This document shows, piece by piece, positions 21,549 to 28,107 of a DNA stretch of 28,107 nt. The stretch covers positions 1 to 28,107 of the forward strand of contig JANRJF010000169.1 of the NCBI GenBank assembly GCA_033764095.1, written 5' to 3'. Each line of letters opens with the position of its first letter. Position 1 is the stretch's first letter. The notes beneath the pieces were generated by a model, which was not told the DNA's origin, searched no databases, and was given only the letters and a program-made list of their open reading frames with translations. The stretch is from JBDTMT01 sp033764095 (GTDB lineage Bacteria > Desulfobacterota > Binatia > HRBIN30 > CADEER01). Made by a program: the position numbers and the translations under genes.

Positions 21549-21575
21549 CACCTGCACTAAATTCGACCACCTGCA
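21549..21575. promoter_or_regulatory. Direct repeats, candidate RHH-protein operator
   Basis: CACCTGCA occurs at 21549-21556 and 21568-21575, a 19-bp period or nearly two helical turns, in an AT-richer patch between the RHH gene (minus) and the amidohydrolase-like gene (plus). RHH dimers commonly bind paired direct or inverted short sites in front of their own gene. Function is inferred. Confidence 0.45.
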
Positions 21576-21620
21576 TTGTGCCATCATATGGAGAATCTGC
21601 CTAGCCCCGACGAGCATCTT

Positions 21621-21648
21621 CTGTCGCTCCGGCGACAGGTTTTCTTTT
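21621..21648 (+). terminator. Intrinsic terminator with T-run, no obvious upstream plus-strand gene
   Basis: CTGTCGC-TCCG-GCGACAG (21621-21638) followed by GTTTTCTTTT is a classic rho-independent terminator read on the plus strand. The upstream plus-strand gene (MaoC) ends nearly 500 bases earlier and already has a hairpin. It must therefore stop readthrough, a short unannotated RNA, or leader transcription before the next gene. Confidence 0.75.
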
Positions 21649-21672
21649 CACGACACCGCGGCGTCGCGTACG

Positions 21673-23238
21673 ATGGCCCGACCAATGCCGGATGAAGTCC
21701 CGACCTGGTGCCGCTGGCGCGTCGGCGGCGGTCCGTTGCTGCTGGTGGCGCCGCACGGCGGCCGGCGCGACGCGGCGCGGCGGCGCGGCGCCAAGGTCAA
21801 CGACCTGCACACCGCCGAGCTGGCGGTGGAACTGGCCGACCGGCTCGACGCCAGCCTGATCGTCAATCCCAGCCTCGACCGCAATACGCTCGACCTCAAC
21901 CGCGTCGGCCAGGTGCACGCCCGTGCGCCCTGGTTCATCGCCCTGCTACAGCGTCTGCTGAGCGAGATCCTCGCCCGCCACCGGCGCGCCGAGGTGCTCT
22001 TCGTCCACGGCTGGAACACCGGCCAGGCAAAGTGCGACATCGGCATCGGCCAGCGGCTGCCCGACGGCGCGTTGCACGGCGCGCCGCTCGCCGGCCTGAC
22101 CGCGTCGCCAGCCTACATCGCCGCCCGCCTCGCCACGCTGCGTCGCGCCTGCGCCGCCGCCGGCATCGCGGCGCCGTTCGGCGAGCGCTACCCGGCCCGC
22201 CACCCGAACAACGTCGTGCAGTTGTTCCGGCGTGGCGGCCACGCGGCGACGCCGCCGGCCATCGCCGCCTGGCTGGCCGACGACCGCGTCGACGCGGTCC
22301 AGCTCGAGCTCGGCGTGCCGCTGCGCTGGCCGGGCTGGGGACGGCGCGCGTTCATCGACGCGCTCTGCCAGGCTTTCGCCGCTCATCCCACGGCGGCCGC
22401 CGTCGCCGCCCGCCCGCCGGTCCGTCGCGTGCGCGGCGACGCCCTGCCTGCGCCCGTCGCGCTGCAGTGCTACGACCCCGCCGCCGGGCTCGGCTGCACG
22501 GCCCGCATCGACCCGACGGCGAGCGGCGGCGTCGCCAGCCGGCTGCTGCTGTTCCGCGGCGGGCGCGAGGTGGCGCTGTTCACCGGCGAGGACGCCACCC
22601 CGTCGGGAAGCGGGGCGGGGCCCCACTTTCGGTCGCGCGGCGACGGATTCCACGTCGACTTCGACGGGGCGCTGCTGCTCACCGACGACGGCGACCGCTA
22701 CCTCGACCTGGAGGCCGCCTTCGCCGCGTCGCGTCTGGTCGACGCGCGCGTCGACCTGCGGTTCGCTCCCGGCGCCCGCGCGGACTACGGACGCGTGCAG
22801 GGAGCGATCGCGATCGACGGCGTCGCCTACGCCATCGACACGCTTGGCTTCGCCCGCCCTGCCGCGCTGCAGCGCGGCGCCGACGCCTGGCACTCGCAGA
22901 TCACGCTGCACGCCGCCTTCGATGCGACGCGCGCCTGGCGCCTGCGCCACCAGGTACCCGGGAGCAGCCAGCTGTTGGCGCTCGACGGCAGCGCGGCGCC
23001 GATCCGGGCGCTCAGCGTCTGCTTCGACGGCCGCCCATCGGCGCCGCGCCACATCCGCATCGACGACGGCGACAGCGGCCTGCTCGCCGAGCCGCTCGGC
23101 CGCGTGACCATCGCCCGCCCGCTCGCCGACGGGCGCGCCGCGCGCATCAGCTTCGGCGTCGCCCGCTTCACCCGCGGCGGCGACACCGGATGGGGATTCT
23201 ACGAGTACGCGAGAGCAGCGACGAGCGATGAGTGGTGA
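21673..23238 (+). CDS. N-formylglutamate amidohydrolase-like protein with extra C-terminal domain
   Basis: A 521-residue protein from ATG 21673, or 517 from ATG 21685; neither has a ribosome binding site. Residues about 20-230 look like the N-formylglutamate amidohydrolase (zinc hydrolase) group: LLLVAPHGG (His28), NDLHTAELA (Asp44, His46), SLDRNTLDLNR, VHGWNTGQ (His112) and VQLELGVPLRW. Residues about 250-510 form a separate, beta-rich region (DAWHSQITLHAAFD, GRVTIARPLADG, WGFYEYARA) that resembles lipocalin-like CrtC/DUF7064-type domains, at low confidence. Its substrate may be an N-acyl amino acid or peptide-like compound. The last codons (SDEW and TGA) come from the repeat at 23224-23276. 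Confidence 0.68.
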   Translation: MARPMPDEVPTWCRWRVGGGPLLLVAPHGGRRDAARRRGAKVNDLHTAELAVELADRLDASLIVNPSLDRNTLDLNRVGQVHARAPWFIALLQRLLSEILARHRRAEVLFVHGWNTGQAKCDIGIGQRLPDGALHGAPLAGLTASPAYIAARLATLRRACAAAGIAAPFGERYPARHPNNVVQLFRRGGHAATPPAIAAWLADDRVDAVQLELGVPLRWPGWGRRAFIDALCQAFAAHPTAAAVAARPPVRRVRGDALPAPVALQCYDPAAGLGCTARIDPTASGGVASRLLLFRGGREVALFTGEDATPSGSGAGPHFRSRGDGFHVDFDGALLLTDDGDRYLDLEAAFAASRLVDARVDLRFAPGARADYGRVQGAIAIDGVAYAIDTLGFARPAALQRGADAWHSQITLHAAFDATRAWRLRHQVPGSSQLLALDGSAAPIRALSVCFDGRPSAPRHIRIDDGDSGLLAEPLGRVTIARPLADGRAARISFGVARFTRGGDTGWGFYEYARAATSDEW

Positions 23239-23276
23239 GCGACGCGCCAAGCTCGCATCGCTCACTACTCATCGCT
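23217..23276. repeat. Heptamer-built inverted repeat at the 3' end of the amidohydrolase-like gene
   Basis: Arms 23224-23242 (AGCGATGAGTGGTGAGCGA) and 23258-23276 are 19-bp reverse complements with one mismatch. The arms consist of heptamers such as GAGCGAT, GAGTGGT, GAGCGAC. AGCGACGAGCGATGAG at 23217-23232 recurs exactly at 27132-27147, so this is a dispersed family. The left arm encodes the C-terminal residues and stop of the upstream gene. Confidence 0.85.
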
Positions 23277-23287
23277 CATCGCTGGTC

Positions 23288-24442
23288 CTAGGCCGTCGCC
23301 GTCTCCGGCGCGTCCAACACCACCTGCGCGACCAACTCGCGATTCCAGGTGGCGTCGCCGAACGTCACCTCCGAGCCCTTGGCGCGCTTGAAGTACAGGT
23401 GCATGTCGTGCTCCCAGGTGAAGCCGATGCCGCCGTGGATCTGGATGCCCTCGGCGGAGACGAAGCGATAGGCGTCGGAGGTGTAGGCCTTGGCCATGCA
23501 CGCCGCCAGGTGGGCCTCCGCCACGTCGTTGGCGACCGCCCAGGCGGCGTAATAGGTCGCCGACTTGGCGCTCTCCACCTGCACCATCATGTTCGCGCAC
23601 TTGTGCTGGATGGCCTGGAAGCTGCCGATCGGCTTGCCGAACTGCTCGCGCACCTTGGCGTACTCGACGCTCATCTCCAGCACCCGCTGCGCGCCGCCGC
23701 ACATCTCGGCGCAGAGCGCGACCTTGGCGCGGTCGACCAGGCGATCGAGCAGCGCCCACCCCTTGCCGACCCCACCGAGCACCGCGTCCGCGCCGACCGC
23801 GACGTTGTCGAAGGTCACCTCGCAGAGCTTGCGCGTCTGATCCATCGTCTTCAGCACGCGGACCGCGAGGCCCTTGCTCTTGGCGTCGACGACGAAGAGG
23901 GTGATGCCGTCGGCGCCGCTGCCGCCGCTGCGCGCCGGCACGATGAGCAGATCCGCGTTGTGCGCGTCGTGCACGAACAGCTTGGTGCCGGAGAGGCTGA
24001 AGCCGCCGCCCGACGCCTTGGCCGGCAGCTGAATGCCGTCGGCGTCCCAGCGGCCGCTCTCCTCGACCTGCGCCAGCGTCGCGCGCTGCGAGCCGTCGGC
24101 CAGCCCGGGCAGCCAGCGCTGCTTCTGCTCGGCGCTGCCGCCGAGGTCGATCGCCACCCCGCCGAGAATCGCCGAGGCGAAGAACGGACCGGGGAAGACG
24201 ACCTTGCCCATCTCCTCCAGCACCACCACCATGTCGACCATGGTGAGCCCGGCGCCGCCGTACTCCTCCGGAATGATCAAACCGGTCCAGCCGAGCTCGG
24301 CCATCTTGCGCCACTGCTCGTCGGCGAAGCCGCGCTCGTCCTCCATCATCTGGCGCACGTACGTCATCGGGCTCTCCGCCGCGAGGAAGTCGCGCACGCT
24401 CTGACGCAGCATCTCCTGCTCTTCGCTGAATCCGAAATCCAT
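23288..24442 (-). CDS. Acyl-CoA dehydrogenase
   Basis: A 384-residue flavoprotein starting at ATG 24442 (MDFGFSEEQ), behind GGAGGA at good spacing. It oxidises acyl-CoA to trans-2-enoyl-CoA. The fold is clear: LTIPEEYGG-like GLIIPEEYGGAGL, ATLAQVEESGRWD, the middle beta domain with SGTKLFVHDAHNADLL, VTFDNVAV, then REQFGKPIGSFQAIQHKCANM and the C-terminal IQIHGGIGFTWEHDMHLYFKRA. The usual C-terminal YEGT segment bearing the catalytic Glu of medium-chain enzymes is not present; the tail reads FGDATWNREL, as in many FadE-type enzymes that act on sterol or branched side chains. It follows the thiolase-fold/DUF35 gene by 34 bases and is probably co-transcribed. Confidence 0.92.
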   Translation of the reverse strand: MDFGFSEEQEMLRQSVRDFLAAESPMTYVRQMMEDERGFADEQWRKMAELGWTGLIIPEEYGGAGLTMVDMVVVLEEMGKVVFPGPFFASAILGGVAIDLGGSAEQKQRWLPGLADGSQRATLAQVEESGRWDADGIQLPAKASGGGFSLSGTKLFVHDAHNADLLIVPARSGGSGADGITLFVVDAKSKGLAVRVLKTMDQTRKLCEVTFDNVAVGADAVLGGVGKGWALLDRLVDRAKVALCAEMCGGAQRVLEMSVEYAKVREQFGKPIGSFQAIQHKCANMMVQVESAKSATYYAAWAVANDVAEAHLAACMAKAYTSDAYRFVSAEGIQIHGGIGFTWEHDMHLYFKRAKGSEVTFGDATWNRELVAQVVLDAPETATA

Positions 24443-24476
24443 CTGTGTCCTCCAGCCGTGAACCGGTGTCGCGCCG

Positions 24477-25883
24477 TCAGGCCGCCGGCCGTGCCTTCCA
24501 GAAATAGTTCTGAATGCCGGAACCCTCGTGGTACTTGCGGAAGGTGAGCTCGACCGGCATGTCGACCTCGACCTGTTCGGCGTCCACGTCGGTGAGCTGC
24601 ACGTAGACGCGCGCGCCGCCCTCGAGCTCGACCACGCCATGCGTGGTCGGCGCGTCGGGCGAGTCGTGGATGTAGTCGTTGGTGAAGGTGAACAGCGTCC
24701 CGCGCCGCGCCAGCTTGACCTCCGCCAGCCCGTCGCGATGGCCGCACTCGATGCACACCTGGTGACGCGGAAACTGCACCGTGCCGCAGCTCGGGCAGCG
24801 ACCGCCGTGCAGCGGCAGCACCATCTGCCGATCGCGGAACAATACCACCGGCGTCGACAGATCGTCGCGCGTGGTCTCGCTCTTGATCAGGCGGCGGAAG
24901 CGCGCGTACTTGCCGTACGACGGCAGCAGCCGCTTGCGCTCGATCTGCGCGAAGAGGCTGGCCGCGCTGCGGTACTGCGCGATGCGCTCGGTGGCACGCA
25001 GCAGCAGCGCATCGGCGCCGTCGCCGTAGCTCACCACCAGGAGCAGCTCGCCGGGCTTGGCCTGTTCGAGCGCCGCGGCGAGCAGCAGCAGCGGTTGCGC
25101 GGTGCCGACGTCGCCGAGCAGCGCCCACAGCGTATCCTGCACCTGCTTCTTGGCATCGAGCCTGAGCGCCTTGGCGACGCCGACGACGGCGCGCGGGTTG
25201 GGCGCCGCGACCACGACGCGTGCGATCGACTCGGGCGCCGTCGCGGTCGCCTGCAACACGCCCTGGATGGCGGCGAGAACGAACGGGGCGTAGCCGAACT
25301 TGGTCTCGAAGGCGCCGGGGAAGGCGTGCAGGAACTCGTGCTCGTCGGCGCGCCAGGTGCCGATGAACTCCTCGCTGACGCCGTGCGCGCCGACCAGCTC
25401 GGCGATCAGCGGCTCGCCGTCGCCGCCCACCACCAACGCCGCGCCGGCGTCGCCGTAGCTCTGCTCGGCCATGGTGTCGGGCTCGCCCATGCGGCAGTCA
25501 CCGGCGCAGACCAGCGCCCGCCTCGCCCCTGCCCGCACCGTGTCGAAGGCCGCGCGCAGCGCCGAGGTGCCGGCGCGCAGGCTGTCGGTGAAGTCGGCGG
25601 TGCGCACCGCGGTGCCGCTCTCCAGCACCGTCGCCACCGTCGTGGCGCTCTGCTTCTCGCGATAGGGCGGCGTCGTCGAGGCGAAGTACACCGCGTCGAG
25701 GTCGCTGCCGCCGTCGGGCAGCGCGTGCAGCGCGGCGTTGACCGCCAGCGTCAGGCTGTCCTCGTCGTGGCCGGCGACCGCCTTCTCGCCGCCGAGCGAC
25801 GCCTGGCCCCACTCGCGCGCGATCACCTCGCGCGCCAGCCGGTAGCGCGGCACGTAGCTGCCGAAAGCGACGATCCCTGCCAT
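24477..25883 (-). CDS. HMG-CoA-synthase-fold protein fused to DUF35 zinc-ribbon/OB domain
   Basis: A 468-residue fusion from ATG 25883, with AGAGGAA upstream. Residues 1-330 have a thiolase-like fold of the HMG-CoA synthase/KAS III group (GIVAFGSYVPRYRL, YFASTTPPYREKQSA, GDAGAALVVG). By eye, the nucleophilic Cys of HMG-CoA synthase (C-x-x-G-T) is Leu102 in SLRAGT, and the Glu of the ES-x-PY motif is Thr70, so condensation chemistry seems lost. Residues 345-468 are DUF35: a C-x2-C-x10-C-x2-C ribbon (Cys363, 366, 377, 380), then an OB fold (GTLFTFTNDYIH, VVELEGGARVYVQLTD). Thiolase-fold/DUF35 pairs occur as complexes in archaeal HMG-CoA synthesis and as retro-aldolases in sterol side-chain breakdown; here they are one chain, upstream of an acyl-CoA dehydrogenase. 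Confidence 0.85.
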   Translation of the reverse strand: MAGIVAFGSYVPRYRLAREVIAREWGQASLGGEKAVAGHDEDSLTLAVNAALHALPDGGSDLDAVYFASTTPPYREKQSATTVATVLESGTAVRTADFTDSLRAGTSALRAAFDTVRAGARRALVCAGDCRMGEPDTMAEQSYGDAGAALVVGGDGEPLIAELVGAHGVSEEFIGTWRADEHEFLHAFPGAFETKFGYAPFVLAAIQGVLQATATAPESIARVVVAAPNPRAVVGVAKALRLDAKKQVQDTLWALLGDVGTAQPLLLLAAALEQAKPGELLLVVSYGDGADALLLRATERIAQYRSAASLFAQIERKRLLPSYGKYARFRRLIKSETTRDDLSTPVVLFRDRQMVLPLHGGRCPSCGTVQFPRHQVCIECGHRDGLAEVKLARRGTLFTFTNDYIHDSPDAPTTHGVVELEGGARVYVQLTDVDAEQVEVDMPVELTFRKYHEGSGIQNYFWKARPAA

Positions 25884-26001
25884 CGCGGCGGTTCCTCTTC
25901 CCCTCTCGCTGACTGCTGACGTCGGCCGCGCGCGGTGCATCCGCAAGGGCAGACCCCAGGCGGCTACCACAGCGGTTCGGCGAGGGAAAGCTGTCGCGCC
26001 G

Positions 26002-27024
26002 CTACTGGCAGAGGCGCGTCGGCAGCGCCTGCGGCATGCCGACGGCAGCGATCAGGCGGCCGCGCACCCGCGCCGCGACCTCGGCGCGATCGGCGCCCGC
26101 CGGCAGCGCCAGGCGGCCGCCGGCGATCATGTCGTGCCCGCCCGCATGGTCGCTGCCCAGCACCTGCTGCAGGACGTCGCCGGCGTTGACGTCGCGGTGC
26201 GTGGTGCGCAGCGAGACGTACAGGTAGCCGTGATACTCGCCGATCGCCGCGGCCCAATCGACCTCGTCGAGGCGCAACAGGAAGTCGGCCATCTCGGCGA
26301 CCATGTCCGGATAGCGAATCTCGCCGAGATTGGAGACCACGGCGCGGTCGTAGATCATCGCCGACTGGATGGCGGTCCGGAAGGCGGAGAAGTACTCGCG
26401 CGGCACGCGCGCGTTCTCGATCTTCGCCAGGCGCCGCTTGTTGGTGTGCGGATAGAGGAAGCTGCAGGCGTCCATGTCGGGCGTCGTCGCCTCGCGCCCG
26501 AGGTCCTGCGTCTCCGCCATGATGCCGTAGAACAGCGCCGTCGCCGTCTTGGTGTCGACGTGCAGGCGCGGGTCCATGACGTACTCGGTGAGGATCGTCG
26601 AGGTGGCGCCGTAGCCGTCGCGCAGGTCGCTGAACGGCAGTGCACCGGAGCGCGTGTACTGCGGGTGGTGGTCGATGACGATGGACGCCCGCGCGTCGGC
26701 CGGCAGCGAGTTGTTGCGCCGCCCGGGCTGCGTGTCGACCAACGCGATGATGGTCTCCGGCGCCGACAACGGCAGATCGGCGACCGGCACCAGCGGGATG
26801 CTCAGATAGCGCACCATGGCGCGGTTCTCGGCGCGTCCGACGTAGCCGCCGAGCGCGATCGCCGCCTCCTTGTCGGCCAGTTGCTTGGCGATGAAACGCA
26901 AGGCGGCGGCACTCGCCAGGGCATCCGGATCGGGGTTGTCGTGCGGCAGAATGACCAGCGGGCCGGGCCGCTCGAGCACCTCCACCAAGGCAGGAGGAAC
27001 CCCCCTGCCAGATCCGTTGCCCAT
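26002..27024 (-). CDS. DHH-family phosphoesterase (NrnA/RecJ-like)
   Basis: A 340-residue protein from ATG 27024; the frame continues upstream but only through the repeat region. The DHH domain shows HDNPDPDALASA (28-39), VDTQPGRRN (96-104) and IVIDHHPQY (DHH at 118-120), binding two metal ions. The DHHA1 domain ends with GGHDMIAGG near residue 300. Relatives degrade nanoRNA or pAp, or c-di-AMP/pGpG-type products, which motifs alone cannot resolve. A 100-residue middle section between the domains is longer than in minimal NrnA and has YPHTNKRRLAKIENARVPREYF. A strong -35/-10 pair places transcription start almost at the ATG. The next gene on this strand begins 118 bases downstream. Confidence 0.87.
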   Translation of the reverse strand: MGNGSGRGVPPALVEVLERPGPLVILPHDNPDPDALASAAALRFIAKQLADKEAAIALGGYVGRAENRAMVRYLSIPLVPVADLPLSAPETIIALVDTQPGRRNNSLPADARASIVIDHHPQYTRSGALPFSDLRDGYGATSTILTEYVMDPRLHVDTKTATALFYGIMAETQDLGREATTPDMDACSFLYPHTNKRRLAKIENARVPREYFSAFRTAIQSAMIYDRAVVSNLGEIRYPDMVAEMADFLLRLDEVDWAAAIGEYHGYLYVSLRTTHRDVNAGDVLQQVLGSDHAGGHDMIAGGRLALPAGADRAEVAARVRGRLIAAVGMPQALPTRLCQ

Positions 27025-27033
27025 ACGCGCGCC

Positions 27034-27062
27034 GATATAGATCGGGCCCGGATCACTGTCCA
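27034..27062 (-). promoter_or_regulatory. Sigma-70-type promoter of the DHH gene (leaderless geometry)
   Basis: On the minus strand TGGACA (27062-27057, 5 of 6 consensus) and TATATC (27039-27034, 4 of 6) have a 17-base spacer. Nine bases separate the -10 from ATG 27024. The gene has no Shine-Dalgarno sequence, so a leaderless or nearly leaderless mRNA is likely. Confidence 0.55.
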
Positions 27063-27081
27063 CATAGGAGAAGCGACGCTC

Positions 27082-27222
27082 GGAAGCGATGAGCGGGTAG
27101 CGAGGAAGCGATGAGCGGGTTGGAAGCGATGAGCGACGAGCGATGAGCGATGAGTGGTTTGCGACGGGTCGCCCCCTCCTCATCGCTCGTCGCTCGTCGC
27201 TTCCTCGCCGCTCATCGCTTCT
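27082..27222. repeat. Heptamer-type repeat array with inverted half (second copy of the family)
   Basis: GGAAGCGATGAGCGGGT occurs at 27082-27098 and 27104-27120, and its first 14 bases again at 27122-27135. It is followed by GAGCGAC/GAGCGAT/GAGTGGT heptamers to about 27158. From about 27178 to 27222 the same units appear in the opposite sense (CATCGCTCGTCGCTCGTCGCTTCC ... CTCATCGCTTC), so the array can fold back on itself. It occupies the space between divergent DHH and SirB1-family genes. Confidence 0.8.
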
Positions 27223-27229
27223 TCGCCGT

Positions 27230-27243
27230 GCTTTCGCTATTGA
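27230..27243 (+). promoter_or_regulatory. Conserved upstream 14-mer before the SirB1-family gene
   Basis: GCTTTCGCTATTGA ends 8 bases before ATG 27252 and differs by one base from a 14-mer (GCTTTCGCTATCGA, minus strand 11657-11644) at the same distance from the thioesterase start. It may contain the -10 element of a leaderless promoter; no convincing -35 is visible here. Confidence 0.4.
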
Positions 27244-27251
27244 GCGGCGCG

Positions 27252-28107
27252 ATGACGCAGCACACATCGGTGCGCGCGCGCTTCGCCGCCGCGGTGCAGA
27301 AGGACGAGGGGGCGATCGACCTCGCCGAGGCGGCGCTGTTGATCGCCGCCGAGGCCTATCCTGGGCTCGACGTGGCGCACTACACGGCGCGGCTCGACGG
27401 GCTGGCCGCCGCCGCCCGCCCCGCCGTCGAGCGCGCCGACTCCGACCTCGCCCGCGCCCGGGCGCTGCTGCACGCGCTGGCGGTCGAGCACGGCTTCGCC
27501 GGCAACCGCGACGACTACTACGATCGCCGCAACAGCTTCCTGAACGAGGTGCTCGACCGCCGCCTCGGCATCCCGATCACGCTGTCGCTGGTCTACATGG
27601 AGGTCGCGCGCCGCATCGGCCTGCCGGTGGTCGGCGTCGGCTTTCCCGGCCACTTCCTCGCCAAGCTGCGCGGCCCCAGCGAGATCGTCATCGACCCGTT
27701 CTTCGGGCAGATACTCGACGACGCCGCCTGCGGCGAGCGCCTGCGCCAGATGCTCGGCGCGCAGGCGAGCTTCGACCGCGGTCTGCTGCGCGGCGCCGGG
27801 CCGCGCGAGATCCTGGTGCGCATGCTGCGCAACCTGAAGCAGATCCACCTCCAGGCGCGCGAGCCGGAGGCGGCGCTGGCGTGCAGCGAGCGCATCCTGC
27901 TGGCCGAACCCGGTCTGACGCACGAGCTCCGCGACCGCGGCCTGCTCTACCTCGAGCTCGAATGCCACGCGGCCGCGCAGGCCGACCTGGAGCGCTTCCT
28001 GGCTCTGCTGCCGGACGACCCCTCCGCCGGCGTCGTGCACGAAAAGCTGGTCGCGCTGCGCCGCGGCGTGGCACTCGAGCTCGAGATACAGCAGGCCGCG
28101 ATCGCGC
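27252..28107 (+). CDS. SirB1/YchA-family protein, transglutaminase-like plus TPR (3' end outside window)
   Basis: The frame opens at ATG 27252 and runs past the right edge, giving 285 visible residues. Residues about 1-80 are an Ala-rich helical N-terminus. The SirB1 core follows: YDRRNSFLNEVLDRRLGIPITLSLVYMEVARRIGLP, then GVGFPGHFLAK and VIDPFFGQIL. In true transglutaminases a Cys starts the helix that here begins ITLSLVYM, and no Cys is present, so it is likely non-catalytic. From about residue 195 there are TPR-like helices (LRNLKQIHLQARE, ALACSERILLAEPG, DLERFLALLPDDP). The function of SirB1/YchA proteins is poorly defined. It is divergent from the DHH gene, with the repeat array between them, and has no ribosome binding site. 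Confidence 0.87.
   Translation, partial: MTQHTSVRARFAAAVQKDEGAIDLAEAALLIAAEAYPGLDVAHYTARLDGLAAAARPAVERADSDLARARALLHALAVEHGFAGNRDDYYDRRNSFLNEVLDRRLGIPITLSLVYMEVARRIGLPVVGVGFPGHFLAKLRGPSEIVIDPFFGQILDDAACGERLRQMLGAQASFDRGLLRGAGPREILVRMLRNLKQIHLQAREPEAALACSERILLAEPGLTHELRDRGLLYLELECHAAAQADLERFLALLPDDPSAGVVHEKLVALRRGVALELEIQQAAIA

Noticed and set aside
27082..27222. Possible N-terminal extension of the DHH protein through the repeats
   Set aside because: The frame is open because of the repeat's composition, but the encoded Arg/Ser-rich stretch is unlike the family, and a good promoter sits between it and ATG 27024.
1..28107. tRNA or rRNA genes, prophage, transposase, integrase or anti-phage genes
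   Set aside because: I looked for cloverleaf-like stems with CCA-type ends, rRNA-conserved stretches and transposase or nuclease motifs and saw none that hold up.

Overview
This is a very GC-rich, gene-dense chromosomal window from a Gram-negative bacterium. It holds 25 protein genes. I see no rRNA, tRNA, CRISPR array, prophage or intact insertion sequence. A TonB-like C-terminus and an OmpA-type lipoprotein-like outer-envelope gene argue for an outer membrane. Acyl-CoA enzymes (CaiB/BaiF racemase or transferase, MaoC hydratase, acyl-CoA dehydrogenase, a thiolase-fold/DUF35 fusion) and a putative F420-dependent reductase suggest a soil or marine heterotroph with broad acyl-CoA catabolism. The mixture fits an uncultured deltaproteobacterial-type lineage such as Binatota, but that placement is an inference made without any search.

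Layout. 1-2.8 kb: 3' end of a TonB-family protein, then a soluble multi-PAS histidine kinase. 3.0-5.5 kb: a compact cassette of SAM methyltransferase, TetR regulator and 3-hydroxyisobutyrate-dehydrogenase-like reductase, with a palindrome upstream. 5.6-8.8 kb: a D-threonine-aldolase-like PLP enzyme and a CstA/BtsT transporter. 8.8-12.5 kb (minus): GNAT protein, FlK-like acyl-CoA thioesterase, membrane hybrid kinase. 12.6-13.8 kb: CaiB/BaiF enzyme. 14-16.8 kb: Ycf46-like AAA ATPase, convergent OmpA-domain protein, and a 75-aa membrane protein. 16.8-18.1 kb: a single-domain response regulator divergent from APS kinase (cysC). 18.1-18.5 kb: a structured, C-tract-rich non-coding stretch. 18.5-20 kb (minus): secreted acidic protein, gpmA, F420-type reductase. 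20-21.5 kb: MaoC tandem hot-dog hydratase facing an RHH/zinc-knuckle regulator. 21.7-23.2 kb: an N-formylglutamate-amidohydrolase-like protein with an extra C-terminal domain. 23.3-25.9 kb (minus): HMG-CoA-synthase-fold/DUF35 fusion followed by acyl-CoA dehydrogenase. 26-27 kb (minus): DHH phosphoesterase. 27.25 kb to the end: a SirB1-family protein cut by the window edge.

The least ordinary features are not single genes. Five intergenic sites carry inverted repeats, four of them built from short tandem units of 7, 8 or 14 bp; two sites belong to the same family and one supplies a protein's last codons. Several genes without a Shine-Dalgarno sequence have a -10-like element only 8-10 nt before their ATG, suggesting leaderless mRNAs; two of these share a nearly identical 14-mer at the same distance. 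The RHH/zinc protein has direct repeats upstream that look like its operator, beside an orphan intrinsic terminator. The thiolase-fold/DUF35 fusion appears to lack the usual catalytic residues.
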